This document shows, piece by piece, positions 48,610 to 58,058 of a stretch of DNA of 64,000 nt. The translations under genes and the position numbers were made by a program. The notes under the pieces were generated by a model. The model made no database searches. It was not told the origin of the DNA and worked only from the letters and a program-made list of their open reading frames with translations. The number at the start of each line of letters is the position of its first letter. Position 1 is the first letter of the stretch. This DNA is from DAIOEK01 sp963708715 (lineage in GTDB: Bacteria; Chloroflexota; Anaerolineae; Anaerolineales; Anaerolineaceae): contig CAVPSU010000001.1 of the NCBI GenBank assembly GCA_963708715.1, forward strand, positions 248,001 to 312,000, given 5' to 3'.

Positions 48610-51384
48610 TTATTCTTTTATGATTTGTTCTACCAAACTTAGGAATTCTTTCTTTTGTATATCCAGACGTAATATCCGCCTGTTGCGTGCCTGGAGTGAT
48701 TCGAAATCACCGAGCGCCTGGGCATGCTCTAATACTCCGAAAGTGGTTTCACCGGTTGCCAAATCTTTTTGCGCCTTCGCTGTAATCTGAATAAACAAAC
48801 CGGTATTTGCACCACCTTTATGAATTTGTCCAGTGGAATGCAAGAATTGAGGACCAAATCCTCGCGTGGTCGCAAGCCGTGTATTCTTGTGCAGATAAAT
48901 TCTCAATAGATCGATTGCTTTTGCTACAGCCGGGTCGTACGGAAGGTATGCATTGATGGCAAAGTAGTCATTCTTCTGAGCAGACGCGATAAAGCGGCTC
49001 ATCACTTCCTTGATGTTAATTGCGCCACTGAGCCGAATATTCTCCGATGTGTATGCTTGAATTTTCTCAGTGAACCAATCAGGTATTGGTTCGTCAAATT
49101 TGCCAGATTGTTTATAGACATCCAATTTCTGAATTGTCCTTGTTTTATTATCCTGTACATCTGGCTGATCGAATGCATTTACTCGAATCACGGAACATGC
49201 AACTGCGATGGCAATTTCCCATCGATAGAATTCAGCAGCAAAACTGTATGCATCAGATATTGGATACACGAGAGCGGGAAAATTCATTTTCTGAAGCCGT
49301 GAAATGAAAGCGTCGAACTTGCCGTTTCTTCGCATGTACACAAAAACGCGGTCTTCGCCATAATATTTAGTTGCTTGTGGCTTTTCCCGGACAATTGGAA
49401 TAATACCGCGACCTTGTTTCCCGCTGCTCTCTGCGATAAGCTGTTCCAGCCAATCGGCAAAAGATTCATCTCCGGGATCACAAAGGATCGTTAATTTATC
49501 TTTTCCGCCTAATGCAGCCTGTCCCAACAAGGCGCCCAACACCAGACCAGGGTTAGCTTCCGCTGGCACGGATGGCTTGCACTGTAAATGCATCTTCTCA
49601 GCCTGGTCTATTATTTTATCCAGATCTAACCCGATCAATCCTGCAGGTAGGAGTCCAAAAATGGATAATGCAGAGTACCTTCCGCCAACAGTTGGATCTG
49701 CAAGAAAAATCCGTCTGAAATTTCGGGCTAAAGCGGTTTTTTCCATCGAAGTGCCTGGATCGGTGATAGCAACGAAATGGGAGCTGGTATTCATGCCACA
49801 TTTCTTTTTTGTCAACAACCAAAAATATTCCAGGAACGCGTTCACTTCGACCGTTCCACCCGATTTACTGGCAACGATGAAGAGTGTGGTTTCTGGTCTG
49901 ATTTTATGGGCAATTTTCCTTACCTGATCAGGATCGGTTGAATCGACAATATGCATCTTCAACTGATTTTGACTGCCGAACACATTACCGTATAATTCCG
50001 GAGCAAGCGACGATCCCCCCATACCTAATAGGACAATCGATTTGTACCCGTCTGAAAGGATTTGGTCCCGGAATTGGTAGATGTCGGAGATCCATTGCTT
50101 GGACGTTTGTGGTAAGAATAACCAGCCTAACCGCTTCTTGATTTCGATTTGATCATTGCTCTCGCTGCTCCACAATGACGGATCCTGCTCATACATCCGC
50201 TCGATAAATCGTTCATCGCTCAATAAATCGACCCGGACTTGTGTCTCCTGGCTCAATTTGCCAGATTGCTTGAGGAATTCCTGTTTGCGTTTTTCAATAG
50301 ATTCAAGACACGTTGTGTACGCATCAGAAAACGATTTCACGCCTTCATCTTCCAGTTCCTGTGTCACCAAATCCATCGATATTCCGATATGTTTAAGGCG
50401 TTCAGGTATCTGTTTAGCTGCATTGATATTCCTGGAAATTCGGTCTTGAATTTCTGCATGGTCGAGAAGAGCAATTAAAGTTTGAGGTGGCACCGTATTG
50501 ACAGTATACGCACCCATTAATTCCTCAACATAGATCACGTCACGATAATCAGGATTCTTGGTACTGGTTGAAGCCCATAACGGACGTTGGAATCGCGCTC
50601 CTTTTTTCTCGAGCGCTGCAAATCGCCTGGATTTCCGATGGGCGAGGTAGATCTGATATGCGAGGCGTGCATTAGCAATAGCCGCCTTGCCCAGTAATGC
50701 TGAGCTTTCCTCAACATTGTTATTGTTTTGGATCAAATCATTGAGATATTGGTCTACTTTTGTATCAACTCTGGATACGAAGAAGGATGCCACGGAAGCG
50801 AGTTTGTCAATCGAGAATCCCTTGTCGATTCTTTTTTCCAGACCGAGAAGGAAAGCTTCGATCACTTCTTCATACCTTTGCAGTGAAAATATCAATGTCA
50901 CATTTACATTAATTCCATCTGCAAGAGCCGCTGTGATCGCCGGCAATCCTTCTTTCGTGGCGGGAATCTTAACCATGATATTGGGTCGGTTGACCAAATT
51001 CCAGAGGCGACTTGCTTCTGCAATTGTTCGTTCGGAATCGCGTGCCAATAACGGGTTGACCTCGATGCTGACATAACCATCCAAACCATTCGTCTTAGTA
51101 TAGACTTTTGAGAATAGGTCCGCAGCCATCTGAATGTCTTCTCTTGATAACTGATCAAAAATCTGTGTTGACGACAATCCGGACCATGCCATCGTTTGAA
51201 TGGCAGAATCATAATCGTTGGATTTACTGATGGCATTATTGAAGATAGTCGGGTTGGAAGTTACTCCATAGATCTTTCCGTCGCTGATCCATTGTCCCAT
51301 TTCTCCGGATAGAAGCAATTTACGCTGAATATTATCGTACCAAATGGATTGTCCCAGGGAGAAAAGTTGGATGCTTCTATTCAT
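48610..51384 (-). CDS. tal-pgi: Bifunctional transaldolase / glucose-6-phosphate isomerase
   Basis: A 924-residue fusion. The N-terminal transaldolase (about 1-370) has YGVTSNPTIFNNAI, LVNRPNIMVKIPATKEG with the Schiff-base Lys and VNVTLIFSLQRY. The C-terminal isomerase has VLLGMGGSSLAPELYG, LADPTVGGRYSALSIFGLLP and the end motif GFGPQFLHSTGQIHKGG. Both reactions join glycolysis and the pentose-phosphate pathway. It is the third gene of tkt-rpiB-tal/pgi, 15 bases from rpiB. The 175-base gap after the upstream membrane gene's start (48435-48609) shows no feature. Confidence 0.95.
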   Translation of the reverse strand: MNRSIQLFSLGQSIWYDNIQRKLLLSGEMGQWISDGKIYGVTSNPTIFNNAISKSNDYDSAIQTMAWSGLSSTQIFDQLSREDIQMAADLFSKVYTKTNGLDGYVSIEVNPLLARDSERTIAEASRLWNLVNRPNIMVKIPATKEGLPAITAALADGINVNVTLIFSLQRYEEVIEAFLLGLEKRIDKGFSIDKLASVASFFVSRVDTKVDQYLNDLIQNNNNVEESSALLGKAAIANARLAYQIYLAHRKSRRFAALEKKGARFQRPLWASTSTKNPDYRDVIYVEELMGAYTVNTVPPQTLIALLDHAEIQDRISRNINAAKQIPERLKHIGISMDLVTQELEDEGVKSFSDAYTTCLESIEKRKQEFLKQSGKLSQETQVRVDLLSDERFIERMYEQDPSLWSSESNDQIEIKKRLGWLFLPQTSKQWISDIYQFRDQILSDGYKSIVLLGMGGSSLAPELYGNVFGSQNQLKMHIVDSTDPDQVRKIAHKIRPETTLFIVASKSGGTVEVNAFLEYFWLLTKKKCGMNTSSHFVAITDPGTSMEKTALARNFRRIFLADPTVGGRYSALSIFGLLPAGLIGLDLDKIIDQAEKMHLQCKPSVPAEANPGLVLGALLGQAALGGKDKLTILCDPGDESFADWLEQLIAESSGKQGRGIIPIVREKPQATKYYGEDRVFVYMRRNGKFDAFISRLQKMNFPALVYPISDAYSFAAEFYRWEIAIAVACSVIRVNAFDQPDVQDNKTRTIQKLDVYKQSGKFDEPIPDWFTEKIQAYTSENIRLSGAINIKEVMSRFIASAQKNDYFAINAYLPYDPAVAKAIDLLRIYLHKNTRLATTRGFGPQFLHSTGQIHKGGANTGLFIQITAKAQKDLATGETTFGVLEHAQALGDFESLQARNRRILRLDIQKKEFLSLVEQIIKE

Positions 51385-51399
51385 AAATCACCTGATAGA

Positions 51400-51843
51400 T
51401 CAAGAAGATTCAATACTCTTAATTTTACTTATTCTATTTAAATAACGCGGTTCAGGATTTTGTGTGGCTCGCAAGAAAGCAACGACAATTTCCCGAGCCA
51501 ATTCTGTACCGATGACCTTTCCACCGAGACAGAGGATATTCATGCCATCGTGTTCAACACCCTGATGAGCTGAATAGACATCATGACAGACGGATGCGTA
51601 TGCGCCTTTCACTTTATTTGCTGCGATGCAAACCCCAATTCCTGATCCACATAGTGCGATTCCTCTTTCTGCTTCGCCAGATTGAACAGCATCGGCTACT
51701 TTCTTAGCGAATTCAGGAAAATCAACACACTCTTCTGAATATGTGCCGAAGTCGAGGACATCATGACCTTCAGCTTTGATCGTATTCAATATCGTTTCTT
51801 TTAGCATAAATCCAGCGTGGTCTGTTCCAATGGCTATGCGCAT
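51400..51843 (-). CDS. rpiB: Ribose-5-phosphate isomerase B
   Basis: A 147-residue enzyme that interconverts ribulose-5-phosphate and ribose-5-phosphate. Motifs are MRIAIGTDHAGF, the catalytic Cys in GIALCGSGIGVCIAANK, and ARQHNDMN replaced here by GVEHDGMNILCLGGKVIG. It lies between tkt (1 base away) and tal-pgi in one operon. Confidence 0.94.
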   Translation of the reverse strand: MRIAIGTDHAGFMLKETILNTIKAEGHDVLDFGTYSEECVDFPEFAKKVADAVQSGEAERGIALCGSGIGVCIAANKVKGAYASVCHDVYSAHQGVEHDGMNILCLGGKVIGTELAREIVVAFLRATQNPEPRYLNRISKIKSIESS

Positions 51844-51844
51844 A

Positions 51845-53860
51845 TCATCCTGCTCTTTTCACCATTTTACGACTTTCTTCTACGATTCGCTCTACTGTAA
51901 TTCCCAAATTTTGATAAATAGATTTATATGGAGCAGATGCACCATACCTATCCAATCCAATCGTCATGCCATGATCTCCAACCCACTCATTCCATCCGAG
52001 TGTTGTTCCTGCCTCAACAGCGATCCGGAAAGGGATATTTGATGGAAGAACAGATCGTTTATATTCATCGTTTTGTGCACGGAATAATTCCCAACTTGGG
52101 AAGGAAACCAATCGTATGCAATGCCCTTCCTTCGCCAGAGTTTCCCCGGCTTCAACTATCAAACCAACTTCCGATCCAGATGCCATCAAGATCAGGTCAG
52201 GTTTGCCAACTCCAAGGTCAGCGAGAATATAAGCGCCATTTCTCAGGTTATCTTCTCTCGAAAAGATCGTCCGATCCAGAGTTGGTACTGCCTGACGTGT
52301 TAGAATGAGTGCGGTTGGTCCCATATTGCGTTCAATCGCCAATGTCCAGGCAATTCTGGTCTCATTTGCGTCTGCCGGTCGGATGGTTACCAATCTGGGT
52401 ATAGCCCTAAGGGCAAGTAAATGTTCGATTGGTTGGTGAGTCGGACCATCTTCACCCAACCCAATGCTATCGTGAGTAAAAACCCAGATACTCTTTAGTT
52501 CGGAAATTGCAGACAGCCGGATAGCCGGGCGCATGTAATCGGAAAACACTAAGAAGGTGGCACCATAGGGTCTTACCCCGCCATGATACGCCATGCCATT
52601 AACCACCGCGCCCATTCCATGCTCGCGAACACCAAAATGGAAGTTACGTCCTTCCGGTGTTGCTTTCTGAAAATCTGGAGAGCCTTGCAACCAGGTATTA
52701 TTGGATGGAGCCAGGTCTGCTGATCCACCAATCATCTCTGGTAGGCGAGCTGCTATCGCATTCAATACCTTGCCTGATGCAGCGCGAGTAGCCATTCCCT
52801 TCTGATCTGCGGGAAACACGGGTAGGTCTTTATCCCAATCTTGGTTCAGCTTCCCGGTTAATCTTCGAGTCAGTTCAGCTCCGAGATCAGGAAAAGCTAA
52901 AGAATATTCAGCAACAATTTTTTTCCAATCTTCTTCCAGCGAAGATCCACGGTCAATCGCTGACCGAAAAAACGATAACACGTCTTCTGGAATGAAGAAT
53001 TTTGGTTCGAGGGGCCATCCAAGGTTTTGTTTAGCGCCGTTTAATTCTTCCTCACCAGGTGGCTCCCCATGTGCTTTGCTGGTGTCTTGCCGGGTCGGCA
53101 ATCCAAATCCGATATGTGTCCGACAAACGATCAGACTTGGTCGTGAATCGTCCTTTGCCTTTTCTATTGCGTTATCAATTTCAGCAATATTGTTTCCATC
53201 TGTAACATAAAGGACCTGCCAGCCATATGCTTCAAATCGTTTTCCCCTATCTTCCGTGAAGGCAAGCTCAGTGGGACCATCGATTGTGATATGGTTATCA
53301 TCATAGAAATAAATCAATTTTCCGAGTTGGAGATGCCCGGCTAACGAAGCTGCTTCAGACGATACACCTTCCATGAGGTCACCATCTGTAACAATTGCAT
53401 ACGTGTAATGATCGATAACAGGGTATCCGGTCCGATTGAATATAGAGGCGAGATGCGCTTCTACAATCGCCATACCAACCCCATTAGCGAATCCCTGTCC
53501 AAGAGGACCTGTGGTCGTTTCCACCCCCGGGGTCAGCCCATATTCTGGATGTCCCGGTGTGAGGCTTCCCCACTGGCGAAATCGTTTCAATTCATCGAGT
53601 GGGAGCGGGTAACCAGTGAGGTGTAGAAGGGAATACAAAAGCATTGAACCGTGTCCGCCGGATAATATAAAACGGTCCCGATTTGCCCAATTTGGATTGG
53701 AGGGATTGTGTCTGAGGTGTTTCGTCCAGATGGTAAATGCGATGGCTGCTGTCCCCATGGGAAGTCCTGGGTGACCAGAATTGGCCTGTTGCACTCCATC
53801 GGCGGAGAGAAATCGAATGGTGTTTATTAATTTTTCCTGCATCGGTGTATTGTCTGCCAT
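51845..53860 (-). CDS. tkt: Transketolase
   Basis: A 671-residue thiamine-diphosphate enzyme of the pentose-phosphate pathway. The TPP motif is in VTDGDLMEGVSSEAASLAGHL ... YDDNHITIDG near residue 155-190. SGHPGLPMGTA is at the N-terminus, and the Pyr-domain motif FVFSDYMRPAIRLSA with FTHDSIGLGEDGPTHQP is near 430-480. Length is typical. AGGAGG precedes the ATG. It is the first gene of the tkt-rpiB-tal/pgi operon. Confidence 0.96.
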   Translation of the reverse strand: MADNTPMQEKLINTIRFLSADGVQQANSGHPGLPMGTAAIAFTIWTKHLRHNPSNPNWANRDRFILSGGHGSMLLYSLLHLTGYPLPLDELKRFRQWGSLTPGHPEYGLTPGVETTTGPLGQGFANGVGMAIVEAHLASIFNRTGYPVIDHYTYAIVTDGDLMEGVSSEAASLAGHLQLGKLIYFYDDNHITIDGPTELAFTEDRGKRFEAYGWQVLYVTDGNNIAEIDNAIEKAKDDSRPSLIVCRTHIGFGLPTRQDTSKAHGEPPGEEELNGAKQNLGWPLEPKFFIPEDVLSFFRSAIDRGSSLEEDWKKIVAEYSLAFPDLGAELTRRLTGKLNQDWDKDLPVFPADQKGMATRAASGKVLNAIAARLPEMIGGSADLAPSNNTWLQGSPDFQKATPEGRNFHFGVREHGMGAVVNGMAYHGGVRPYGATFLVFSDYMRPAIRLSAISELKSIWVFTHDSIGLGEDGPTHQPIEHLLALRAIPRLVTIRPADANETRIAWTLAIERNMGPTALILTRQAVPTLDRTIFSREDNLRNGAYILADLGVGKPDLILMASGSEVGLIVEAGETLAKEGHCIRLVSFPSWELFRAQNDEYKRSVLPSNIPFRIAVEAGTTLGWNEWVGDHGMTIGLDRYGASAPYKSIYQNLGITVERIVEESRKMVKRAG

Positions 53861-53928
53861 TATCTCCTCCTGAGTACGCAGCTATAAAATTGTACCATGC
53901 AATACTCGGTAGGGAGTTCATAACTGAA

Positions 53929-53959
53929 GCATCCACCTCATAAATGCTGAGGCGGATGC
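53929..53959 (-). other. Hairpin between the metal-binding protein gene and tkt
   Basis: GCATCCACCTCA (53929-53940) pairs with TGAGGCGGATGC (53948-53959), with one A-C mismatch. It lacks a T run, so it is either a weak terminator for the upstream small gene or a structure in the tkt leader. An extended -10 (TGG-TACAAT on the minus strand, about 53892-53900) lies just downstream of it. Confidence 0.4.
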
Positions 53960-54001
53960 ACATTAATTGATGGTAATAAACAGTTAGAAAAATGAATGTA
54001 T

Positions 54002-54208
54002 TTACACTTCAGGTGGATAGTTTATTTCTGTGAGTAACTTGATGATCCCTTCTTTTGTTGCCGGATTATCAAAGGTTATTTTCACTTGTTTCTGTTGAAG
54101 ATCTCCTTCCACCTCTTTGACTCCATCCAATTCGGAGACTTCATTTTTGATGGTGTGAACACAGTGATTACAGTCGATATTCGGAATATTAAATGAAACG
54201 GTTGTCAT
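54002..54208 (-). CDS. Heavy-metal-associated (HMA) domain protein, copper-chaperone-like
   Basis: A 68-residue HMA domain with the metal motif NIDCNHCVHTIKNEVSEL (CxxC; the usual MxCxxC has Ile-Asp in place of Met). The fold is complete to the C-terminus. It likely carries Cu(I) or another soft metal to a P-type ATPase; none is in the window. The ATG at 54208 follows GAGGTGG. A longer frame to 54268 has no ribosome site and is rejected. Confidence 0.8.
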   Translation of the reverse strand: MTTVSFNIPNIDCNHCVHTIKNEVSELDGVKEVEGDLQQKQVKITFDNPATKEGIIKLLTEINYPPEV

Positions 54209-54287
54209 AGCCACCTCGCAAATTATTTTATCTACATATTGGATGCAATGTCTTGAAATAAGTGACATTCGATTTTAATTCATCAAC

Positions 54288-54316
54288 TTGACACAAGGCT
54301 TGTTCAATTCTAAACT
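54288..54316 (+). promoter_or_regulatory. Promoter of the folate gene cluster
   Basis: Consensus TTGACA (54288-54293), a 17-bp spacer and TAAACT (54311-54316) lie 28 bases before the SDR gene. Confidence 0.6.
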
Positions 54317-54343
54317 ACATACAGGATATCCAGAGAGGAAGAT

Positions 54344-55096
54344 ATGACTTCAAAAGGATTTTTTGCCAGTAAACCATTGGATGGTAAGACCGTTTTTATC
54401 ACGGGGGCAGCAAGAAGAATTGGTAGAAGTTTAGCACTGACCGTTGCTCATGCAGGAGCCAATGTCATACTCCATCATGGTCACTCCCCAAAATTAGCCA
54501 CACAAACCCAGACAGAAATTAAGGCTTTGGGAAGAGAAGCATATATCATTCAATCAGATTTGAGCGATTTGAATCAATCATCCGAATTGATGTATCGCGC
54601 CAATGCTTATGGACCGATCCATGCGCTGATCAACAACGCTGCAATTTTTGACCCGATCTCTATGCTGGAGACAACATTGGATGAATGGCAAAAACACCTC
54701 AATACCAATCTCACCTCTCCTTTTTTACTATCTCAGGCCTTCGCAAAGGAATTACCTGAAGATGAAAAAGGAAAGATCGTAAACATACTGGATTGGCGTT
54801 CTCTCAGACCCGGTCCTGATCATTTCCCTTATTCTGTAACAAAATCTGCATTAGCTGGAATGACAAAATCAATGGCGATACAGCTCGCTCCGAGAATACA
54901 GGTCAACGGGTTGGCTCTGGGCGCGATCCTTCCTCCCGCAGATCAAACCACAGGGACGGAAATCCTAGAGAATATCCCAGCCCAGCGTTGGGCGACATTG
55001 GAAGAGGTTGGACAGGCGCTATTATTCCTTCTTTCCGGTCCAGAATATATTACCGGTGAGATAATTCACATTGATGGTGGTAGACATCTTATTTAG
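54344..55096 (+). CDS. PTR1/FolM-like pteridine reductase (SDR family)
   Basis: A 250-residue short-chain dehydrogenase. The NADP(H) motif is TGAARRIGR, with the extra Arg pair of pteridine reductases, and NNAA follows. The active site is Asp-Tyr-Lys, with ILDWRS in place of the usual catalytic Ser and YSVTKSA. The Asp lies 13 residues before the Tyr, the same spacing as in PTR1. It heads a folB-folK cluster, so reduction of dihydropterin or dihydrofolate is the likely role. Confidence 0.8.
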   Translation: MTSKGFFASKPLDGKTVFITGAARRIGRSLALTVAHAGANVILHHGHSPKLATQTQTEIKALGREAYIIQSDLSDLNQSSELMYRANAYGPIHALINNAAIFDPISMLETTLDEWQKHLNTNLTSPFLLSQAFAKELPEDEKGKIVNILDWRSLRPGPDHFPYSVTKSALAGMTKSMAIQLAPRIQVNGLALGAILPPADQTTGTEILENIPAQRWATLEEVGQALLFLLSGPEYITGEIIHIDGGRHLI

Positions 55097-55110
55097 ATAC
55101 TGGAGTGTTT

Positions 55111-55470
55111 ATGGACCGAATTCTAATTAAAGATATCCTGGCGCGGGGTGTTATCGGTGTAAATGATACTGAACGGCTTCACCCGCAGGATATTCTTGTC
55201 AACATCGTTGTTTTCGCAGACACGACGAAAGTGGGCAAATCGGATAATATTGAAGATAGCGTTAACTATCGGACGATCACCAAAAAGACCATCTCGATTG
55301 CCGAATCTGCGCAACGATTCACGGTGGAAGCGCTGGCAGAAGATATCGCTACGTATATCCTGACATTGCCAAATGTCAAAGGAGTTCAAATTCGGGTAGA
55401 AAAACCAGGCGCTGTTAGGTTTGCCAGATCGGTTGGAGTAGATATTGAGAGATGGAAGGATGGATCGTAG
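55111..55470 (+). CDS. folB: Dihydroneopterin aldolase
   Basis: A 119-residue FolB that converts dihydroneopterin to hydroxymethyldihydropterin. Motifs are ARGVIGVNDTERLHPQDI (the conserved Glu), DNIEDSVNYRTI and the C-terminal VRVEKPGA-type stretch VQIRVEKPGAVRFARSVGV. GGAG at 55102-55105 fits the ATG at 55111 rather than the GTG at 55105. It overlaps folK by 11 bases. Confidence 0.9.
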   Translation: MDRILIKDILARGVIGVNDTERLHPQDILVNIVVFADTTKVGKSDNIEDSVNYRTITKKTISIAESAQRFTVEALAEDIATYILTLPNVKGVQIRVEKPGAVRFARSVGVDIERWKDGS

Positions 55471-55936
55471 TGTCGTTCTCCTATTAGGTTCCAATATTCA
55501 TCCCGAAGAAAACATTACCCGGGCAATTCAATTAATCAAACGTAAGTACCCAATCGTGTCGTTTTCCTCCATCTGGGTATCACACCCGGAAGGTGGCGAA
55601 GGAAATGATTTCCACAATCTGGCGATTGAGATCCAAACCGATCAACCCATTAATGACCTGAAAGACCGAACTCTGCGCAGTATAGAAACAAAACTTGGCA
55701 GAGTCCGAAGTGAAGATAAAAATGCTCCTCGTACAATGGATATTGATATCATACTAAATAATGACCTGGTGATGGATGCCAAGTTATGGCAGTATGGTTT
55801 TATAGCAATACCTGTTTCTCAGATCAAACCATCCATTGCCAATCCATCTACTGGAGAAACATTAGATGGATTTGCGAAGAAATTAAAAAGGAAAAGCTGG
55901 ATGATTGAACTTCCAGCTTATCCTTTCTCAGATTAA
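55460..55936 (+). CDS. folK: Hydroxymethyldihydropterin pyrophosphokinase
   Basis: A 158-residue kinase that adds pyrophosphate to 6-hydroxymethyldihydropterin. Motifs are VVLLLGSNIHPEENI and the magnesium site APRTMDIDIILNN. The usual first loop is in SSIWVSHPEGG, and the substrate residues near NDFHNLAIEI are present. The ATG at 55460 is chosen over the TTG at 55445. It is convergent with folE, 10 bases apart. Confidence 0.9.
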   Translation: MDRSVVLLLGSNIHPEENITRAIQLIKRKYPIVSFSSIWVSHPEGGEGNDFHNLAIEIQTDQPINDLKDRTLRSIETKLGRVRSEDKNAPRTMDIDIILNNDLVMDAKLWQYGFIAIPVSQIKPSIANPSTGETLDGFAKKLKRKSWMIELPAYPFSD

Positions 55937-55946
55937 GGCTTCTTGA

Positions 55947-56582
55947 TTAGATATGGAGAGGTTCAGAACCTCGCGAGATATTATCCAGAAATTCCATACG
56001 AGTAGCCATGTTAGTTCGAAAATATCCATGGACAGCAGATGTGGTCATCCGCGCATCATGTTTCTTAACCCCTCGCATCATTGAACAAAGGTGCATGGCT
56101 TCAATTACAACAGCTACGCCCTTCGGGTGCAATAATTCATTCAAAAAATCTGCTACCTGACTGGTCATTCTCTCCTGAACCTGTAATCTCCGAGCAAACA
56201 TATCTACAATTCGGGGGATTTTGGACAAACCTATCACTTTCCCATCCGGAACATATGCTACATGCGCCCGTCCAATGAATGGCAACATGTGATGCTCGCA
56301 AAGGGAATAGAATTCAATGTCTCGAACAATAACCAACTGATCATACTCCACATCAAAAAGAGCGTCATTTACCATGGCAATAGGATCAGTTCGATACCCG
56401 CTTAATAATTCCTCGTACATCCGGGCAACACGTTCGGGTGTTCTCTGGAGTCCATCCCGGTCAGGATTTTCCCCCACAGCTGTAAGCAGCTGAAGAATCG
56501 ATTTCTGCAAATCGTCCCGGTGTATACCGTCATCATCTATCAGCCCTGCTGCTTTATATACCTGAGTGTATTTTTGTTCCAC
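55947..56582 (-). CDS. folE: GTP cyclohydrolase I
   Basis: The first enzyme of folate synthesis converts GTP to dihydroneopterin triphosphate. Zinc ligands are in FYSLCEHHMLPFIGRAHVAY and EAMHLCSMMRGV. TPERVARMYEELLSGY and the C-terminal TSAVHGYFRTN are typical. A GTG at 56582, 5 bases after AGAGGAG, gives 211 residues and is preferred to the ATG at 56603. It is convergent with the folB-folK cluster. Confidence 0.93.
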   Translation of the reverse strand: MEQKYTQVYKAAGLIDDDGIHRDDLQKSILQLLTAVGENPDRDGLQRTPERVARMYEELLSGYRTDPIAMVNDALFDVEYDQLVIVRDIEFYSLCEHHMLPFIGRAHVAYVPDGKVIGLSKIPRIVDMFARRLQVQERMTSQVADFLNELLHPKGVAVVIEAMHLCSMMRGVKKHDARMTTSAVHGYFRTNMATRMEFLDNISRGSEPLHI

Positions 56583-56602
56583 AGAAACTCCTCTCATATG
56601 CA

Positions 56603-56626
56603 AGGGCTGTCAGATTTGACAGCCCT
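56603..56626. other. Hairpin between hpf and folE
   Basis: AGGGCTGTCA (56603-56612) pairs with TGACAGCCCT (56617-56626) around GATT. No T run follows on either strand. It lies in the 101-base gap between hpf and folE and may end hpf transcription weakly or structure the folE leader. It resembles the two terminators at 4728 and 32010. Confidence 0.45.
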
Positions 56627-56683
56627 GATCTTGTGCACACCAATGACAATTAATGTAAAGGCTTAGATCGTGTTTATTTACCC

Positions 56684-57244
56684 TCAAACAATTTCCGGAA
56701 TTATGACACCATACGAACCATCACGTCTTCGATATAAAACATTGATCGAGTTGTTATCCACATTATAGAAAACAAAGAAATCTTCATGACCAAGAAGGTT
56801 CATTTGCTCCAGCGCCTCCATCTCATCCATTGGCACCAGGTGAAAGGTTTTTCGTTTGACGACAATAGGAGTTTCGTTTTCATCCATCACTACTGGTTCA
56901 GGGGAGACCTCAGCCGATGATTTACCATCCCCTCGTCCCTTCGCATGTTTCCCTTTATATCGTTCAATCTGACGTTGCATCTTATCAATTGAAGAATCAA
57001 AGGCAGCGAAAAGGTCATCGGCTCTCTCTTCCGTTCGAAGAATAAAGCCCCGCCCGCGAAGCGTGATCTGTGATACATGTCTATCCGATGCACTTCTAGC
57101 AGACTTAATGTGACCAAGATCAATCCTTACATCCTCCAAATCTGTGAGCAATCGTTCGAACTTTACTACTTTCTTTTGTACATATTCTTCAATCCGATCC
57201 GTGACTTCCATGTTCTTCCCAATAATGTCAATTTTTGCAACCAT
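56684..57244 (-). CDS. hpf: Ribosome hibernation promoting factor (long form)
   Basis: A 186-residue protein that binds the 30S subunit and dimerises ribosomes into inactive 100S particles. The N-terminal RaiA-like domain (about 1-100) has IDIIGKNMEVTDRIEEYVQKK and a basic groove. The C-terminal dimerisation domain has KRKTFHLVPMDEMEALEQMNLLGHEDFFVFYN. AGGAGG precedes the ATG. It has its own upstream region and is separated from folE by a hairpin. Confidence 0.93.
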   Translation of the reverse strand: MVAKIDIIGKNMEVTDRIEEYVQKKVVKFERLLTDLEDVRIDLGHIKSARSASDRHVSQITLRGRGFILRTEERADDLFAAFDSSIDKMQRQIERYKGKHAKGRGDGKSSAEVSPEPVVMDENETPIVVKRKTFHLVPMDEMEALEQMNLLGHEDFFVFYNVDNNSINVLYRRRDGSYGVIIPEIV

Positions 57245-57300
57245 CGGATCCTCCTAAGGATATTTATATATTTCTATTTTCGCCCAATTGTTGGATTATT

Positions 57301-58026
57301 TCAAGTTGACATATCACCTAAAACCGCTCTTGCCACGGAGACCCCGTATACCTCCTTTACACCTGAAAATTTTAATGCCCGGGCACATTCGTTGATCGTC
57401 GAACCTGTAGTAATGACATCGTCAATGAGCAAAACATTTTTATCCTTCCATCGCATTTTGGTTGAGCCAAAAGCATCCTTCAAGTTGACTGCGCGTTCTT
57501 CAGGATTGAGATGGACCTGGCTTTCAGTATTTTTGGTCCTCTGTACCGAGCTTGTATCGATAGGTACTTGTAGTTGTAAAGCTACCGGGTAACCAAGCAA
57601 CCATGCCTGGTTATAGCCTCTTTGTTTCATTCTCGCCTTACTGAGGGGGACAGGAATAACAGCATCCACTTTCCACCCGGCTTTTTTGACTAACCCGGCT
57701 AGTGAATGGGAAAATACTTCCCCAAGAGATAGATTATTCTGATATTTTAAAGAATGGATTGCTTCTTTTACGCTTCCGGAATAGACAGCCCACGAACGGA
57801 TCGCGTCAAAATGTGGATCATATTTGTTGCATCCCTGACATACCTGATTATCCCGAATTGGATAGCCACAAAGATCACAAATCTTACCGGATATTTTTAA
57901 TATAGATTTTTGACATGCATCACACCAAGTTTTTCCCGGTTCTCCACACCCACCACATTTGGGAGGATATATCCAATCCAGGGATTGCCAGAATAAATGG
58001 TATGCAAATTCGGCGGGTCGAACCAT
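57301..58026 (-). CDS. comF: ComF-family phosphoribosyltransferase-like protein
   Basis: A 241-residue ComF homologue. Two zinc-ribbon pairs are at the N-terminus (CGGCGEPGKTWCDAC and CDLCGYPIRDNQVCQGC). The PRTase domain has the PRPP loop VLLIDDVITTGSTINECARAL near residue 190. ComF is needed for DNA uptake in competent bacteria, acting with the helicase in the cytoplasm. It lies 32 bases downstream of tadC, at the end of the Tad locus, which suggests a link between pilus and DNA uptake. Confidence 0.85.
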   Translation of the reverse strand: MVRPAEFAYHLFWQSLDWIYPPKCGGCGEPGKTWCDACQKSILKISGKICDLCGYPIRDNQVCQGCNKYDPHFDAIRSWAVYSGSVKEAIHSLKYQNNLSLGEVFSHSLAGLVKKAGWKVDAVIPVPLSKARMKQRGYNQAWLLGYPVALQLQVPIDTSSVQRTKNTESQVHLNPEERAVNLKDAFGSTKMRWKDKNVLLIDDVITTGSTINECARALKFSGVKEVYGVSVARAVLGDMST

Positions 58027-58058
58027 TCGCCCACCTTTCTCTCACGTAATTGTCGGTT

